From Geoalkalibacter subterraneus (GTDB lineage: Bacteria > Desulfobacterota > Desulfuromonadia > Desulfuromonadales > Geoalkalibacteraceae): DNA of 64,000 nucleotides. Positions 29,495-37,203 of the stretch are shown here, in pieces. The stretch's first letter is position 1. Every line of letters begins with the position of its first letter. Where the stretch lies: assembly GCF_000827125.1 (NCBI RefSeq), contig NZ_CP010311.1, positions 372,001-436,000 of the forward strand. The letters run 5' to 3'. Both the position numbers and the translations under genes were made by a program. The notes below the pieces were generated by a model. It was not told the origin of the DNA. It saw nothing but the letters and a program-made list of their open reading frames with translations, and searched no databases.

Positions 29495-30250
29495 TTATTC
29501 TGCGATGTTGTAACTTGTCCTAACGCCGAATGGTTTGTTGTTAAAAGGTGGAGAAAGTTGCTCAAAGTGATTTTTGGCGAGGTAATGAATTACCTCTTCT
29601 CCACTGACATTTTCTGGGAGCCAACCGTATGTTGAGTTGTCAATAGGGGTTTTGTAATTTGTAAGTGTGGTTTCCCATAGCCTATGAATTTTAATGTTTG
29701 AGTTGATGTTTACTCCGCTTTGGTATGTGAACGCTGCGATTGGCTTGAACCCATTTCTGCTATATCTTTTTCTGGTTTCCCTTGGTGTTTTCCATTCATC
29801 AATTCTTTGGAGCTTAATTCTTTTTGTTATATTTTCCTCATATACCCAGAGAACTTGTTTGTGCTTGCTCATGCGTGGAGAATCAAGATGTTTTGGGTAT
29901 CTAAAATCATCATGATTGTTATTTGATAATTTATTTATTTTTACAGATTTTAGTTTCAGATTATCGCTGACAATCTCGATGCAGCTTTTTGTGTCTATAT
30001 TGAACCACTCCCTCCCATTGTTTGGAAAGTTGAGGTTTGTTAGATTTTGGCTTGCCTTTTCTTCGATTGCGTTACTTTGAGATCGATCTTTTACTTCAGT
30101 TTCGATTTCCCATGCAGCTTCATAGATTATTTCTGCGGGACTATAGCTATGCGCAATTGTTATATACTTATTTCCATATTTGCTTTTTTCCCATCCTAGC
30201 TTAATGCCAACGTCATATCTTGAATCACGAAATGCATAAATCCACCCCAT
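29495..30250 (-). CDS. GIY-YIG-like (T5orf172/MUG113) protein in an integron-type cassette
   Basis: A 251-residue gene, visibly AT-rich and with codon use unlike its neighbours. The N-terminus MGWIYAFRDSRYDVGIKLGW matches the GIY...KIG core of T5orf172-type GIY-YIG nucleases. About 70 residues later, REWFNIDTKSCIEIV matches the conserved REFF...AIEVI end of that domain. The C-terminal ~130 residues are Lys/Asn-rich and unrecognised. A strong GGAGGG precedes ATG. The gene starts 20 bases after an attC crossover point and ends directly against TTAGCGCA, so it sits exactly where a cassette gene should. Nuclease activity is inferred and unproven; GIY-YIG proteins occur in homing, repair and defence. 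Confidence 0.65.
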   Translation of the reverse strand: MGWIYAFRDSRYDVGIKLGWEKSKYGNKYITIAHSYSPAEIIYEAAWEIETEVKDRSQSNAIEEKASQNLTNLNFPNNGREWFNIDTKSCIEIVSDNLKLKSVKINKLSNNNHDDFRYPKHLDSPRMSKHKQVLWVYEENITKRIKLQRIDEWKTPRETRKRYSRNGFKPIAAFTYQSGVNINSNIKIHRLWETTLTNYKTPIDNSTYGWLPENVSGEEVIHYLAKNHFEQLSPPFNNKPFGVRTSYNIAE

Positions 30251-30269
30251 AAACCCTCCTCATTTATTG

Positions 30270-30357
30270 CGCTAACGCCGCAAATCACCGGCGGAAAAAA
30301 GCAGAGCGAGGAAAGAGCGGCGCTTTTTGCCGTCCGAGTGCATTTGCCTTGTTAGGC
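30270..30357 (-). other. Integron attC recombination site (88 bp)
   Basis: On the minus strand: R'' GCCTAAC, spacer AAG, L'' GCAAATG, an imperfect palindrome, L' GATTTGC, spacer GGC, then R' GTTAGCG. R''/R' and L''/L' are complementary. The central arms CGGACGGCAAAAAGC and GCTTTTTTCCGCCGG pair with few mismatches, leaving extrahelical bases as in known sites. The upstream frame's TAA stop lies within R'' (GCCTAAC), the classic cassette arrangement, and a new gene with its own ribosome binding site begins just after R'. No integrase gene is in the window. Confidence 0.85.
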
Positions 30358-30590
30358 ATTTTGCTCGGTAAGCTTATCGGCAAGGTCGGAAATCTCCCGG
30401 TCGATACGTTTAATTTCAGCGACGATAGGTTTTGCCGTTTCTGGAGACTTTTCCAGCGCAAGCCTTAAAATGCTCATCCAGTTTAGGTTGTTCCTCGCCC
30501 TTGCGGCTTCAATTTGGTCAATCGGGTGGCTGGCTGTCTCTTCACTGGGCTGCCATTGAACTGATATAGAGAATTTTTCATTGACGAAAC
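30352..30590 (-). pseudogene. 5'-truncated cassette gene fused to the end of folA
   Basis: The frame ending at the attC TAA encodes a compact helical protein: VNEKFSISVQWQP, then IEAARARNNLNWMSILRLAL and KRIDREISDLADKL. It looks like a small hypothetical protein that should start a few residues before VNEKF. No ATG, GTG or TTG is available between the folA stop and this sequence. The only in-frame ATG upstream lies well inside folA. Its 5' end therefore seems to have been lost where the cassette DNA joined folA. An internal ATG (in NWMSIL) could give at most a 39-residue product. Confidence 0.55.
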
Positions 30591-31054
30591 TGGCGACGCA
30601 GGACCTGTTGCTGAAAGCCCGGATAGTCTTTTTCTGAGACCAGGCGCCACTGGTTGGCGTCGAATTCGGGAAAGAAAGTGTCGCCGGTAAAGCTGCCATG
30701 AACATGGGAGAGGATCATGAGGTCGGCCACCGCAAGGGCGCGTCGGTAGATCTGCTCGCCACCGATGAAAAAGACTTTTTCCGCCAGGGTTTGCGCTATG
30801 GTCAGGGCTGAATCGAAATCAGGGCAGATGTGGATGTCGGCCTGGGGGGCCAATGTGCGGCTGACGACAATATTGTGACGCTGCGGCAGGGGCTTGCCGT
30901 TAAGGCTCTCAAAGGTGCGCCGTCCCATGATGACGGCTTGACCGAGGGTCAGGTCGCGAAACAGTCGGCGATCTTCGGGAAGATCCCAGGGCAGGTCGTT
31001 GTCGCGGCCGATCACGCCATTGTCGGCGATTGCGGCAATAATGATTTTTTCCAT
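30578..31054 (-). CDS. folA: Dihydrofolate reductase
   Basis: NADPH-dependent reduction of dihydrofolate to tetrahydrofolate. A 158-residue protein with family motifs IIIAAIADNGVIGRDNDLPW, IMGRRTFESL near residue 45, FIGGEQIYRRAL near residue 96 and GDTFFPEFD near residue 125. Base composition matches the chromosome. The last few residues (RRQFRQ) lie at the junction with cassette-like DNA and may be of foreign origin. It lies 12 bases downstream of pcnB, in one operon. The product appears full-length. Confidence 0.95.
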   Translation of the reverse strand: MEKIIIAAIADNGVIGRDNDLPWDLPEDRRLFRDLTLGQAVIMGRRTFESLNGKPLPQRHNIVVSRTLAPQADIHICPDFDSALTIAQTLAEKVFFIGGEQIYRRALAVADLMILSHVHGSFTGDTFFPEFDANQWRLVSEKDYPGFQQQVLRRQFRQ

Positions 31055-31066
31055 CGTGCAGACCTG

Positions 31067-32356
31067 CTACTTTTTAGGTGGCGGCGTGCGGCGCGGTTTG
31101 CGGCGGCGCCGACTGCGCGGCCGCTGCGGTTTTTTGTCGTCGGTCGGCATCGGTTTTTTCTCTGCCGCATCGATCAATTCCCGCCAGGCGGCAACCTGGC
31201 TGCGGTAGTCACCGCAGACTTCGCTCCAATCGGCAAGCAATTTCAGTGCGTGAGGGATCATGGGGTGGGTCAGCAGGCGCTGCTCGCCCCGCTGTCGGCG
31301 CCCGCGCGCCAGACGGAATATCCCGACCAGCAGCTCCCTGGCCTGGTGTGAGATTCCGCGCGCGATGCTGAAGTAGCGGCAGTGGGGTGACAGGATCAGT
31401 CCCGCGCGCCGCACGACTTCCGTGACGGGCATCGGTTCGTCCGGGGGGCAGGTGCGCAGAAATCGTTCCAGATAGAGAGCGGCAAGTACATAGGGTTCCT
31501 CAACCGGTCGCCCCTGCCGGTGATGGCGGTCGAGGATCTCCAGCAGAGCGAAGGTTCGTTCGTCCCCCCGATACCCGGCCAGCAGCGGCTCCAGTAGACC
31601 TGTCGCCGAGGCGTCCCGCAGGACCCGTCCCCCCACGCCATGGCGGAAGAGTTCCATGAGTTCTTCGCGTATGCGGGCCGGCGCGGCTTCCGCGATGATG
31701 GGTGCGCAGGCATAAATCCCTTCGCGCACCGACGCATCAAGGGTGAAGTCGAGGCGGGCACAGAACTCCAACGCTCGCAGCATGCGCACCGGATCTTCGG
31801 TAAAGCGCTCGGTCGGGTCGCCGATCACTCTTATCCTCCGTGCCTCCAAGTCCTCAAGCCCGCCGACATGATCGATCACGGAAAAATCAGAGATATCGTA
31901 GAACAGCCCGTTGATGGTAAAATCGCGCCGGAAGGCATCCTCCCGCGGCGTGCCGAAGACATTCTCCCGAAAACCAAAATGTTCCGCCGGATCCTCCGGC
32001 AACTCATCCTCTTTAGGTTTGCGACGGAAAGTGGCGACCTCGATCACTTTGCCGCCGGCAAAGCGAATGTGTGCCAGGCGGAAGCGGCGCCCTACCAGAA
32101 AGCAGTTTTTAAAGAGCTTTTTGACCTGGTTGGGAGAGGCATCGGTGCCGACATCGAAATCCTTGGGGCGACGCTCGAGCAGCAGGTCCCGTACGCTGCC
32201 TCCCACCAGATAGGCCTTGTGGCCGTGGCGGTGCAGGCGGTAGAGTACTTTGAGCGTGTCGGGATCGATCAGTTTGCGGGAGATGGGGTGGCGGTCGCGC
32301 GGCAGGCGGCGCGCTTCGCCCTGCTTTGGGTTGTGGGCGTTTTCGGCAATGCTCAT
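31067..32356 (-). CDS. pcnB: Poly(A) polymerase / tRNA nucleotidyltransferase family, PcnB type
   Basis: Adds 3' poly(A) tails to RNA, marking it for decay. The N-terminal PcnB signature PRDRHPISRKLIDPDTLKVL is followed by the nucleotidyltransferase core AYLVGGSVRDLL with the metal-binding KDFDVGTDA. RRDFTINGLFYD comes next, then the RNA-binding GDPTERFTEDPVRMLRALEF. The C-terminus is a highly basic Arg/Lys/Pro tail typical of PcnB. I use ATG 32356, 12 residues before the signature; no strong Shine-Dalgarno is seen. A start 30 codons upstream would add unconserved sequence. The gene faces miaA divergently across a palindromic repeat. Confidence 0.92.
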   Translation of the reverse strand: MSIAENAHNPKQGEARRLPRDRHPISRKLIDPDTLKVLYRLHRHGHKAYLVGGSVRDLLLERRPKDFDVGTDASPNQVKKLFKNCFLVGRRFRLAHIRFAGGKVIEVATFRRKPKEDELPEDPAEHFGFRENVFGTPREDAFRRDFTINGLFYDISDFSVIDHVGGLEDLEARRIRVIGDPTERFTEDPVRMLRALEFCARLDFTLDASVREGIYACAPIIAEAAPARIREELMELFRHGVGGRVLRDASATGLLEPLLAGYRGDERTFALLEILDRHHRQGRPVEEPYVLAALYLERFLRTCPPDEPMPVTEVVRRAGLILSPHCRYFSIARGISHQARELLVGIFRLARGRRQRGEQRLLTHPMIPHALKLLADWSEVCGDYRSQVAAWRELIDAAEKKPMPTDDKKPQRPRSRRRRKPRRTPPPKK

Positions 32357-32487
32357 TTGAATATCAGAATCGTCAGGTGATGGGATGGTTTCACAAATTT
32401 CGAATGTAGCAGATTGCCGGCTGGAATAAAAGTTACTTTTCTGCACACGAAAGACAAATGAAAGAGGCCTGGTATTTCATCGTCGGC

Positions 32488-32596
32488 AGGGGGTGCAGCT
32501 CTCCCCTGACAAGGGACGCTTTTCGCCATCCATGGCCGCTTGACTGGCGCCCTCCCTGGCGCCAGACACCCTTGTCAGGGGAGAGCTGCACCCCCT
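32488..32596. repeat. Palindromic element copy A: 71-bp core inside a 28-bp perfect inverted repeat
   Basis: Arms 32488-32515 and 32569-32596 are perfectly complementary over 28 bases. The inner 71 bases (32507-32577, bounded by TGACAAGGG / CCCTTGTCA) match a second copy at 37103-37173 in inverted orientation with only 4 differences. An 8-bp hairpin CTGGCGCC/GGCGCCAG lies inside the core. The outer 19 bases of each arm (starting AGGGGGTGCAGCTC) are unique to this locus. It sits in the divergent pcnB-miaA gap. Confidence 0.9.
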
Positions 32597-32649
32597 CGGT
32601 GGAAAACGCAACCGAATATGTTTTCATTCAAGCGTCAGGACAACATTTT

Positions 32650-33558
32650 ATGTCCTTGAAGTCTGATATCAATCTGCTGGTGGTTCTCGGTGCGACCGCG
32701 ACGGGAAAAACCCGGCTCGGGGTGCAGCTTGCGCAGCGGGTCGGTGGTGAAATCATTTCCGCTGATTCCCGCCAGGTCTACCGCGGCATGGACCTGGGGA
32801 CCGGCAAGGATCTGGCCGAATATGGGGATATTCCCTATCATCTCATCGACATCGCCGACCCGGGTGAGGAGTATCATGTTTTCGCCTTCCAGCGCGATTT
32901 TTTTGAAGTCTTCGAAAAGATCGAAGGTCGTGGCCGTATGCCGGTCATGGTGGGAGGCAGCGGTCTTTACCTCGATGCCGTACTGCGTGGTTACCGGTTG
33001 ATCGAGGTCCCTCCCGACCCGGAGTTGCGGGCCGAACTCGCAACCCGCTCCTTACAGTGGCTGCGCGAGCGACTGCTGGAACTCAAACCCCGTCAGCACA
33101 ACACCACCGACCTGACCGATCGCGACCGGCTGGTGCGCGCCATCGAGATTGCGGAAGGGGAGCGTGCCGCCGCCCCTCTGCCGCCGCTGCCTTCTGTTAC
33201 TCCGTTGGTGATCGGCATACGCTGGCCGCGTCCCGAGTTGCGGGCGCGCATCACCCGACGCCTGCAGCAGCGCCTGGAGGAAGGGATGGTTGAGGAAGTC
33301 GAGCGTCTGCACCGGCAGGGGGTCACTTGGGAGACGATGGAGTTTTACGGTCTTGAATACCGCTTCATCGCACGCTATCTGCGGGGAGAACTGAGTTTTG
33401 GCGAAATGCAGGCGCAGCTCAATACCGCCATTCATAAATTCGCCAAGCGGCAGGAGACCTGGTTCCGCCGCATGGAACGGCAGGGGATTGAAATTCACTG
33501 GGTCGATGGTTTTAATGATCCTTTCTCCCAGGCTTTGAGCCTGTTGGAGGAGGCGTGA
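32650..33558 (+). CDS. miaA: tRNA dimethylallyltransferase
   Basis: Transfers dimethylallyl to N6 of A37 in tRNAs that read codons starting with U. A ~302-residue protein: P-loop GATATGKTRLG, the catalytic region ISADSRQVYRGMDLGTGK, and VGGSGLYLDAVLRG near residue 102. The DRLVRAIEI motif follows near residue 157. ATG 32650 is chosen because the family starts about 10 residues before the P-loop and AGGAC lies upstream; the longer in-frame extension would run through the palindromic repeat. It is translationally coupled to the following glycosyltransferase. Confidence 0.95.
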   Translation: MSLKSDINLLVVLGATATGKTRLGVQLAQRVGGEIISADSRQVYRGMDLGTGKDLAEYGDIPYHLIDIADPGEEYHVFAFQRDFFEVFEKIEGRGRMPVMVGGSGLYLDAVLRGYRLIEVPPDPELRAELATRSLQWLRERLLELKPRQHNTTDLTDRDRLVRAIEIAEGERAAAPLPPLPSVTPLVIGIRWPRPELRARITRRLQQRLEEGMVEEVERLHRQGVTWETMEFYGLEYRFIARYLRGELSFGEMQAQLNTAIHKFAKRQETWFRRMERQGIEIHWVDGFNDPFSQALSLLEEA

Positions 33559-34823
33559 CCCCGGCCGCGGTGAACAAATACCAGCGGCGGCGCGCCGTGG
33601 CCGGTCCCTGGGCGCTGAGTGGAAATCACGGCAGATCGTTTGACGGCGTGGTGGTGGTTCCCGCTTTGGCCGAGGAGCAAAGTCTGCCCGAGACGCTGAA
33701 CTCCCTGGGCGCCAACCCGGCACGCTGGCGCGAGAAATTTCTGGTCGTGGTGGTGGTCAACAACCGGTGCGATGCGCCGCAGCCGTGGCGGGAGCAGAAC
33801 GGGCGCACCCTGACCCTGCTCGAAGAGGCCGGGGGCTCAGGTTTCGGTCTGAACCTCGCTTGGGTCGATGCGTCTTCCGCCGGACTCGAGCTGCCGGGCG
33901 GTGAAGGTGTCGGCCTCGCGCGCAAGATCGGATTCGATCTTGCGCTGGAATGTCTTGACTGGCGGGGAGATCCCCTGTGCGCCTCTCTCGATGCCGACAC
34001 CCTGACCGACGGCAATTACTTCGAGGCGCTGATGGCGCACTTTCGCAACTGCACCTCAGCCGGGGCGGTGGTGCCCTTTCGGCACTGCCGCGGGGCGACG
34101 CCGGAACTTGATGACGCCATCACGCATTATGAGCTGTACCTGCGCCATTACGTGCTCGGCCTGGAGCTCGCGCGTTCCCCCTATGCCTACCACACCATCG
34201 GCAGCGCCCTGGCCTGCCGCGCCGAGGCCTATGTCGCCGCCGGCGGCATGAACCGGAGGAAGGCGGGGGAGGACTTCTACTTTCTTCAGCAATTGGCCAA
34301 AATTGGGGGAATAGAGCAGGTCGGGGGCACGATGGTTTATCCGGCGGCGCGTCTTTCAGCGCGCACTCCTTTCGGCACCGGACCGGCCCTTGCGCGCCTG
34401 CAGGATGGGGAGCTGGAAGCGGTGCGTTTTTCGACTCGGGAATCATTTCAACTGCTGGGCGCTTTTTTGCGAGCGGTCGAGCGGGCCGTCGAAGAGGATG
34501 TGGATGAGATCACTGCGCGGCTTGCCCCTCTCTCTCCGGCGCTGGCTGATTTTCTTGGGGAGTGCGGGCTGGATGGGTTCTGGAGCAAATTGTATCGCCA
34601 GCATCGACGCCCTGATGCGCGCCGTCGCGCTTTTCACCAGTGGTTCGATGCCCTGCGTACCCGGCGCATGATCTCCCGTATCTGCGATCATCACGGTTGG
34701 TGGGGGACAGCGGAAACGGTCATTCCGTCGCTGTTGACACATCTGGGCTTGCCAAGTAGCGGAAATGCTGATAATTATTTAAAAGTGCTTAGAAAATACC
34801 AAAAGAGTGAAGCCGGAGTCTGA
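33555..34823 (+). CDS. GT2-family glycosyltransferase-like protein
   Basis: A 422-residue GT-A-fold protein with no membrane helices. VVVVPALAEEQSLPETLNSL opens the nucleotide-sugar domain, LDADTLTDGNY near residue 143 gives the metal-binding DxD, and KAGEDFYFLQQL near residue 237 matches the acceptor-site ED motif. The C-terminal ~130 residues are helical and unrecognised. Acceptor and sugar are unknown. It starts at a GTG overlapping the miaA stop, with GGAGG in front. Confidence 0.8.
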   Translation: MTPAAVNKYQRRRAVAGPWALSGNHGRSFDGVVVVPALAEEQSLPETLNSLGANPARWREKFLVVVVVNNRCDAPQPWREQNGRTLTLLEEAGGSGFGLNLAWVDASSAGLELPGGEGVGLARKIGFDLALECLDWRGDPLCASLDADTLTDGNYFEALMAHFRNCTSAGAVVPFRHCRGATPELDDAITHYELYLRHYVLGLELARSPYAYHTIGSALACRAEAYVAAGGMNRRKAGEDFYFLQQLAKIGGIEQVGGTMVYPAARLSARTPFGTGPALARLQDGELEAVRFSTRESFQLLGAFLRAVERAVEEDVDEITARLAPLSPALADFLGECGLDGFWSKLYRQHRRPDARRRAFHQWFDALRTRRMISRICDHHGWWGTAETVIPSLLTHLGLPSSGNADNYLKVLRKYQKSEAGV

Positions 34824-34883
34824 CACTCGGGATGACCGCCGGCCATGGCCATGATCCCCGCTGACGGAAAAAGGATCAAGATT

Positions 34884-35270
34884 ATGCCCCGCACAGCACA
34901 GCAGGCCGATACCGACAACCCGACGGGCGATCGCCGCAGGGACTTGCGCAAACCCTTGCTGGTGCAGCGCGTGCGCCTTGACGACGGCCGCAGGGTTTTC
35001 TTCGGATACGCCAAAAACATCAGTCAGAACGGCATGTTCATTTCCACCGTCAACCCCCGGCGCCAGGGGGAGCAGTTTGATGTGGAGATGACCCTTCCCG
35101 CGCCTCTCGAAATGCCGCTCTCCTGCCGCTGTGAAGTCGCCTGGACACGGGATTTTCGCAAGTCCTCCGATCTTGAGCCCGGCATGGGGCTGCGTTTTCT
35201 TGATCTGCCGGATGAGCTGGCCGCGAAGATCGGTGCCTGGGTCGAGGCGGACGAAGCACGCTCAGAGTGA
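34884..35270 (+). CDS. PilZ-domain protein (c-di-GMP effector)
   Basis: A 128-residue stand-alone PilZ domain. The RxxxR half of the c-di-GMP site is in DRRRDLRKP, and the second half is NISQNGMFIS (D/NxSxxG). The remainder follows the family barrel, ending GMGLRFLDLPDELAAKIGAW. c-di-GMP binding is expected because both motifs are intact. ATG 34884 has AAGGA 8 bases upstream; an ATG at 34845 lacks a site. The stop overlaps the start of the SprT-like gene. Confidence 0.88.
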   Translation: MPRTAQQADTDNPTGDRRRDLRKPLLVQRVRLDDGRRVFFGYAKNISQNGMFISTVNPRRQGEQFDVEMTLPAPLEMPLSCRCEVAWTRDFRKSSDLEPGMGLRFLDLPDELAAKIGAWVEADEARSE

Positions 35271-35839
35271 AGTTTCTGGATGCTTTTTTCGCTGCCGGGG
35301 CTGAGACTGTCATCGGCGACGACAGGGATGCCATCCGTCGTGCCGTCGTTCAGGCGTGGCAGAAGGCCACTGATTTCTATGATCTCGGCAGTTTGCCGTT
35401 GCCGGAAATCGATTTCGGCTTGCGGGGGCGTTGCGCGGCACAGGCAGGGTGGCGTATGTCGGTGCACCGGGGCAGCCGCAAGGCATCGCAGCTTCGTTTG
35501 CGCTTCAATCTGCAGGCCTACGCCGCTCATCCCGCCGAAATGCTCAATGAGACCGTTCCCCATGAGATCGCCCACCTGATCGTCGTGTTGCGTTGGGGGG
35601 CCAAATGCCGCCCTCACGGCGCCGAGTGGCGAAGCGTCATGCAGGAGTGCTTCGCCCTCGAACCGCAACGCACCCACAGCCTGCCTCTCAAGCCGTCTCG
35701 AACCCTCCCCCGTGATTTTATCTATGTCTGCAAGTGCCGTAAGCACTGCCTGACCCGTATCCGTCATGGCCGGATCGCGCGGGGGCAGAGTGTCTACCGC
35801 TGCAGGGCCTGCGGCGACATTCTCCGGCGCAGCGACTGA
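35267..35839 (+). CDS. SprT-like zinc metalloprotease-domain protein
   Basis: A 190-residue protein with HExxH in VPHEIAHLIVVL near residue 100 and the third zinc ligand region KCRPHGAEWRSVM near residue 115. A C-terminal zinc ribbon has CKCRKHC and YRCRACGDIL. Eukaryotic Spartan/SprT proteins cleave DNA-protein crosslinks; bacterial SprT function is poorly known. It starts with GTG overlapping the PilZ stop, so the two are co-translated. It converges on aroC. Confidence 0.88.
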   Translation: MKFLDAFFAAGAETVIGDDRDAIRRAVVQAWQKATDFYDLGSLPLPEIDFGLRGRCAAQAGWRMSVHRGSRKASQLRLRFNLQAYAAHPAEMLNETVPHEIAHLIVVLRWGAKCRPHGAEWRSVMQECFALEPQRTHSLPLKPSRTLPRDFIYVCKCRKHCLTRIRHGRIARGQSVYRCRACGDILRRSD

Positions 35840-35848
35840 GCGGGTTTT

Positions 35849-36928
35849 TCAGCCTCGCGCCTGCTGGCGCAGCGCCAGATCGATCAACACCAGGGCGGCA
35901 GCCGTTTCCACGATCGGGACGGCCCGCGGCACCACGCAGGGGTCGTGCCTTCCCTTGGCCGCCAGTTCCACCTCCTGCCCTTCGAAATCAGCGCTTTTCT
36001 GCGTTTTGCCGATGGTGGCCACCGGCTTGAAGGCGACCCGGAAGATGACGGGCTCACCGTTAGAGATGCCGCCGAGTACCCCGCCTGAATGGTTGCTGAC
36101 GGTGCCGAGGCGCGTACCTTTCCTGACAAAGAGGTCATTGTGCTGCGAGCCAAGCATGCGGGTGCCGGCAAACCCCGAGCCGATTTCAAACCCCTTTGTC
36201 GCCGGCAGCGACAGCATGGCCTGCGCCAGCTTGGCCTCCAGCTTGTCGAACACCGGCTCGCCCCAGCCTGTGGGCACGTTGCGGCACACGCAGGTGACGA
36301 CGCCGCCGATGGAATCCTGCGCTTCCTTGACTTCAAGAACACGCTCTTCCATGCGCCTTGCCGCTTCCGGGGCGGGGCAGCGGGTCAGCGTTGCATCGAC
36401 TTGAGGGCGGGAGATTTCCAGGGGATCGACCTCGGGCGCTTCGATATCGCCGATGGCGCTCACCCAGGAGACGATCTCCACTCCCCATTTCTCCCTTAGA
36501 ATCTTTTCCGCGATGGCGCCGGCCGCCACCCTTCCGATGGTCTCCCGCGCACTGGAGCGTCCGCCTCCGCTGGCGGCGCGGATGCCGTATTTCATCTGGT
36601 AGGTATAGTCGGCGTGGGAGGGGCGCGGCACACGGCTCATCTCGCCGTAGTCGCCGGGGCGCTGGTCCTTGTTGCGCACCAGCAGCCCGATGGGGGTGCC
36701 CAGCGTCAGCCCGTTTTCAACACCTGAGAGGATTTCGACCCGGTCGGCCTCCTGGCGGGGGGTGGTCAGATCGCTCTGCCCCGGGCGGCGCCGGTCAAGC
36801 TGGGTCTGGATGTCGGCTTCACAGAGCTGCAGGCCTGCAGGGCAGCCGTCAACGACCGCGCCGACGCCGACGCCGTGGGATTCGCCAAAGGTGCTGACCT
36901 GAAAAAGCGTACCGAAGGAACTGGACAT
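35849..36928 (-). CDS. aroC: Chorismate synthase
   Basis: Final shikimate-pathway step: 5-enolpyruvylshikimate-3-phosphate to chorismate, using reduced FMN. About 359 residues with the three family signatures: [20 protein letters not shown] at the N-terminus, [18 protein letters not shown] near residue 125, and [15 protein letters not shown] near the C-terminus. ATG 36928 is used; a GTG-ATG pair 6-9 bases upstream overlaps the GGAG that serves as the binding site. Stands alone on minus, downstream of the repeat-rich gap after the glutamate synthase operon. Confidence 0.96.
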   Translation of the reverse strand: MSSSFGTLFQVSTFGESHGVGVGAVVDGCPAGLQLCEADIQTQLDRRRPGQSDLTTPRQEADRVEILSGVENGLTLGTPIGLLVRNKDQRPGDYGEMSRVPRPSHADYTYQMKYGIRAASGGGRSSARETIGRVAAGAIAEKILREKWGVEIVSWVSAIGDIEAPEVDPLEISRPQVDATLTRCPAPEAARRMEERVLEVKEAQDSIGGVVTCVCRNVPTGWGEPVFDKLEAKLAQAMLSLPATKGFEIGSGFAGTRMLGSQHNDLFVRKGTRLGTVSNHSGGVLGGISNGEPVIFRVAFKPVATIGKTQKSADFEGQEVELAAKGRHDPCVVPRAVPIVETAAALVLIDLALRQQARG

Positions 36929-37022
36929 AATCATCACTCCTGATGCGGATTGGGAGGGAGATTATAGCCGATTTGCGGGGAGAGGCCGAGAAAAAACCTT
37001 TTAACGCAGAGACCCAGAGATT

Positions 37023-37060
37023 GCAGAGGCGCGGAGAAGGACAATTCTCTGCGCCTCTGC
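37023..37060. repeat. ACGCAGAG-type palindromic repeat
   Basis: GCAGAGGCGCGGAGAA (37023-37038) pairs with TTCTCTGCGCCTCTGC (37045-37060) at 15 of 16 positions. The left flank from about 37002 carries further ACGCAGAG/CCAGAG units. This kind of repeat is abundant in Geobacter-like genomes. It lies between aroC and copy B of the other palindromic element. Confidence 0.8.
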
Positions 37061-37088
37061 GTCGAGGGTATGTCGCGGCGTAGCCTGG

Positions 37089-37187
37089 GATCGCGGCTTC
37101 TATGACAAGGGTGTCTGGCGCCAGGGAAGGCGCCAGTCAAACGGCCAGGGATGGCGAAAAGTGTCCCTTGTCATGGAAGCCGCGATC
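37089..37187. repeat. Palindromic element copy B: same 71-bp core, different stem arms
   Basis: The core 37103-37173 is the reverse complement of copy A's core with 4 differences in 71 bases and no indel. The outer arms 37089-37102 and 37174-37187 (GATCGCGGCTTC... / ...GAAGCCGCGATC) are complementary to each other at 13 of 14 positions; the one mismatch would be a G-U pair in RNA. They share no sequence with copy A's arms. It sits 17 bases beyond the stop of the glutamate synthase operon, where a terminator would be expected. Confidence 0.9.
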
Positions 37188-37203
37188 TCGGGCGGACCAG
37201 TAT

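Noticed and set aside
29487-29528. A second complete attC site after the GIY-YIG-like gene
   Set aside because: Only a half-site (TGCGCTAA on minus) is present; the nearby GTTAGGA is in the wrong order for attC and lies in the coding sequence.
30578-31054. folA as a mobile trimethoprim-resistance cassette
   Set aside because: It is in an operon with pcnB, has chromosomal composition, and the attC belongs to the small frame after it. Only the junction is unusual.
32458-32649. An N-terminal extension of miaA running through the palindromic repeat
   Set aside because: It would translate repeat DNA; the family starts close to ATG 32650, just before the P-loop.
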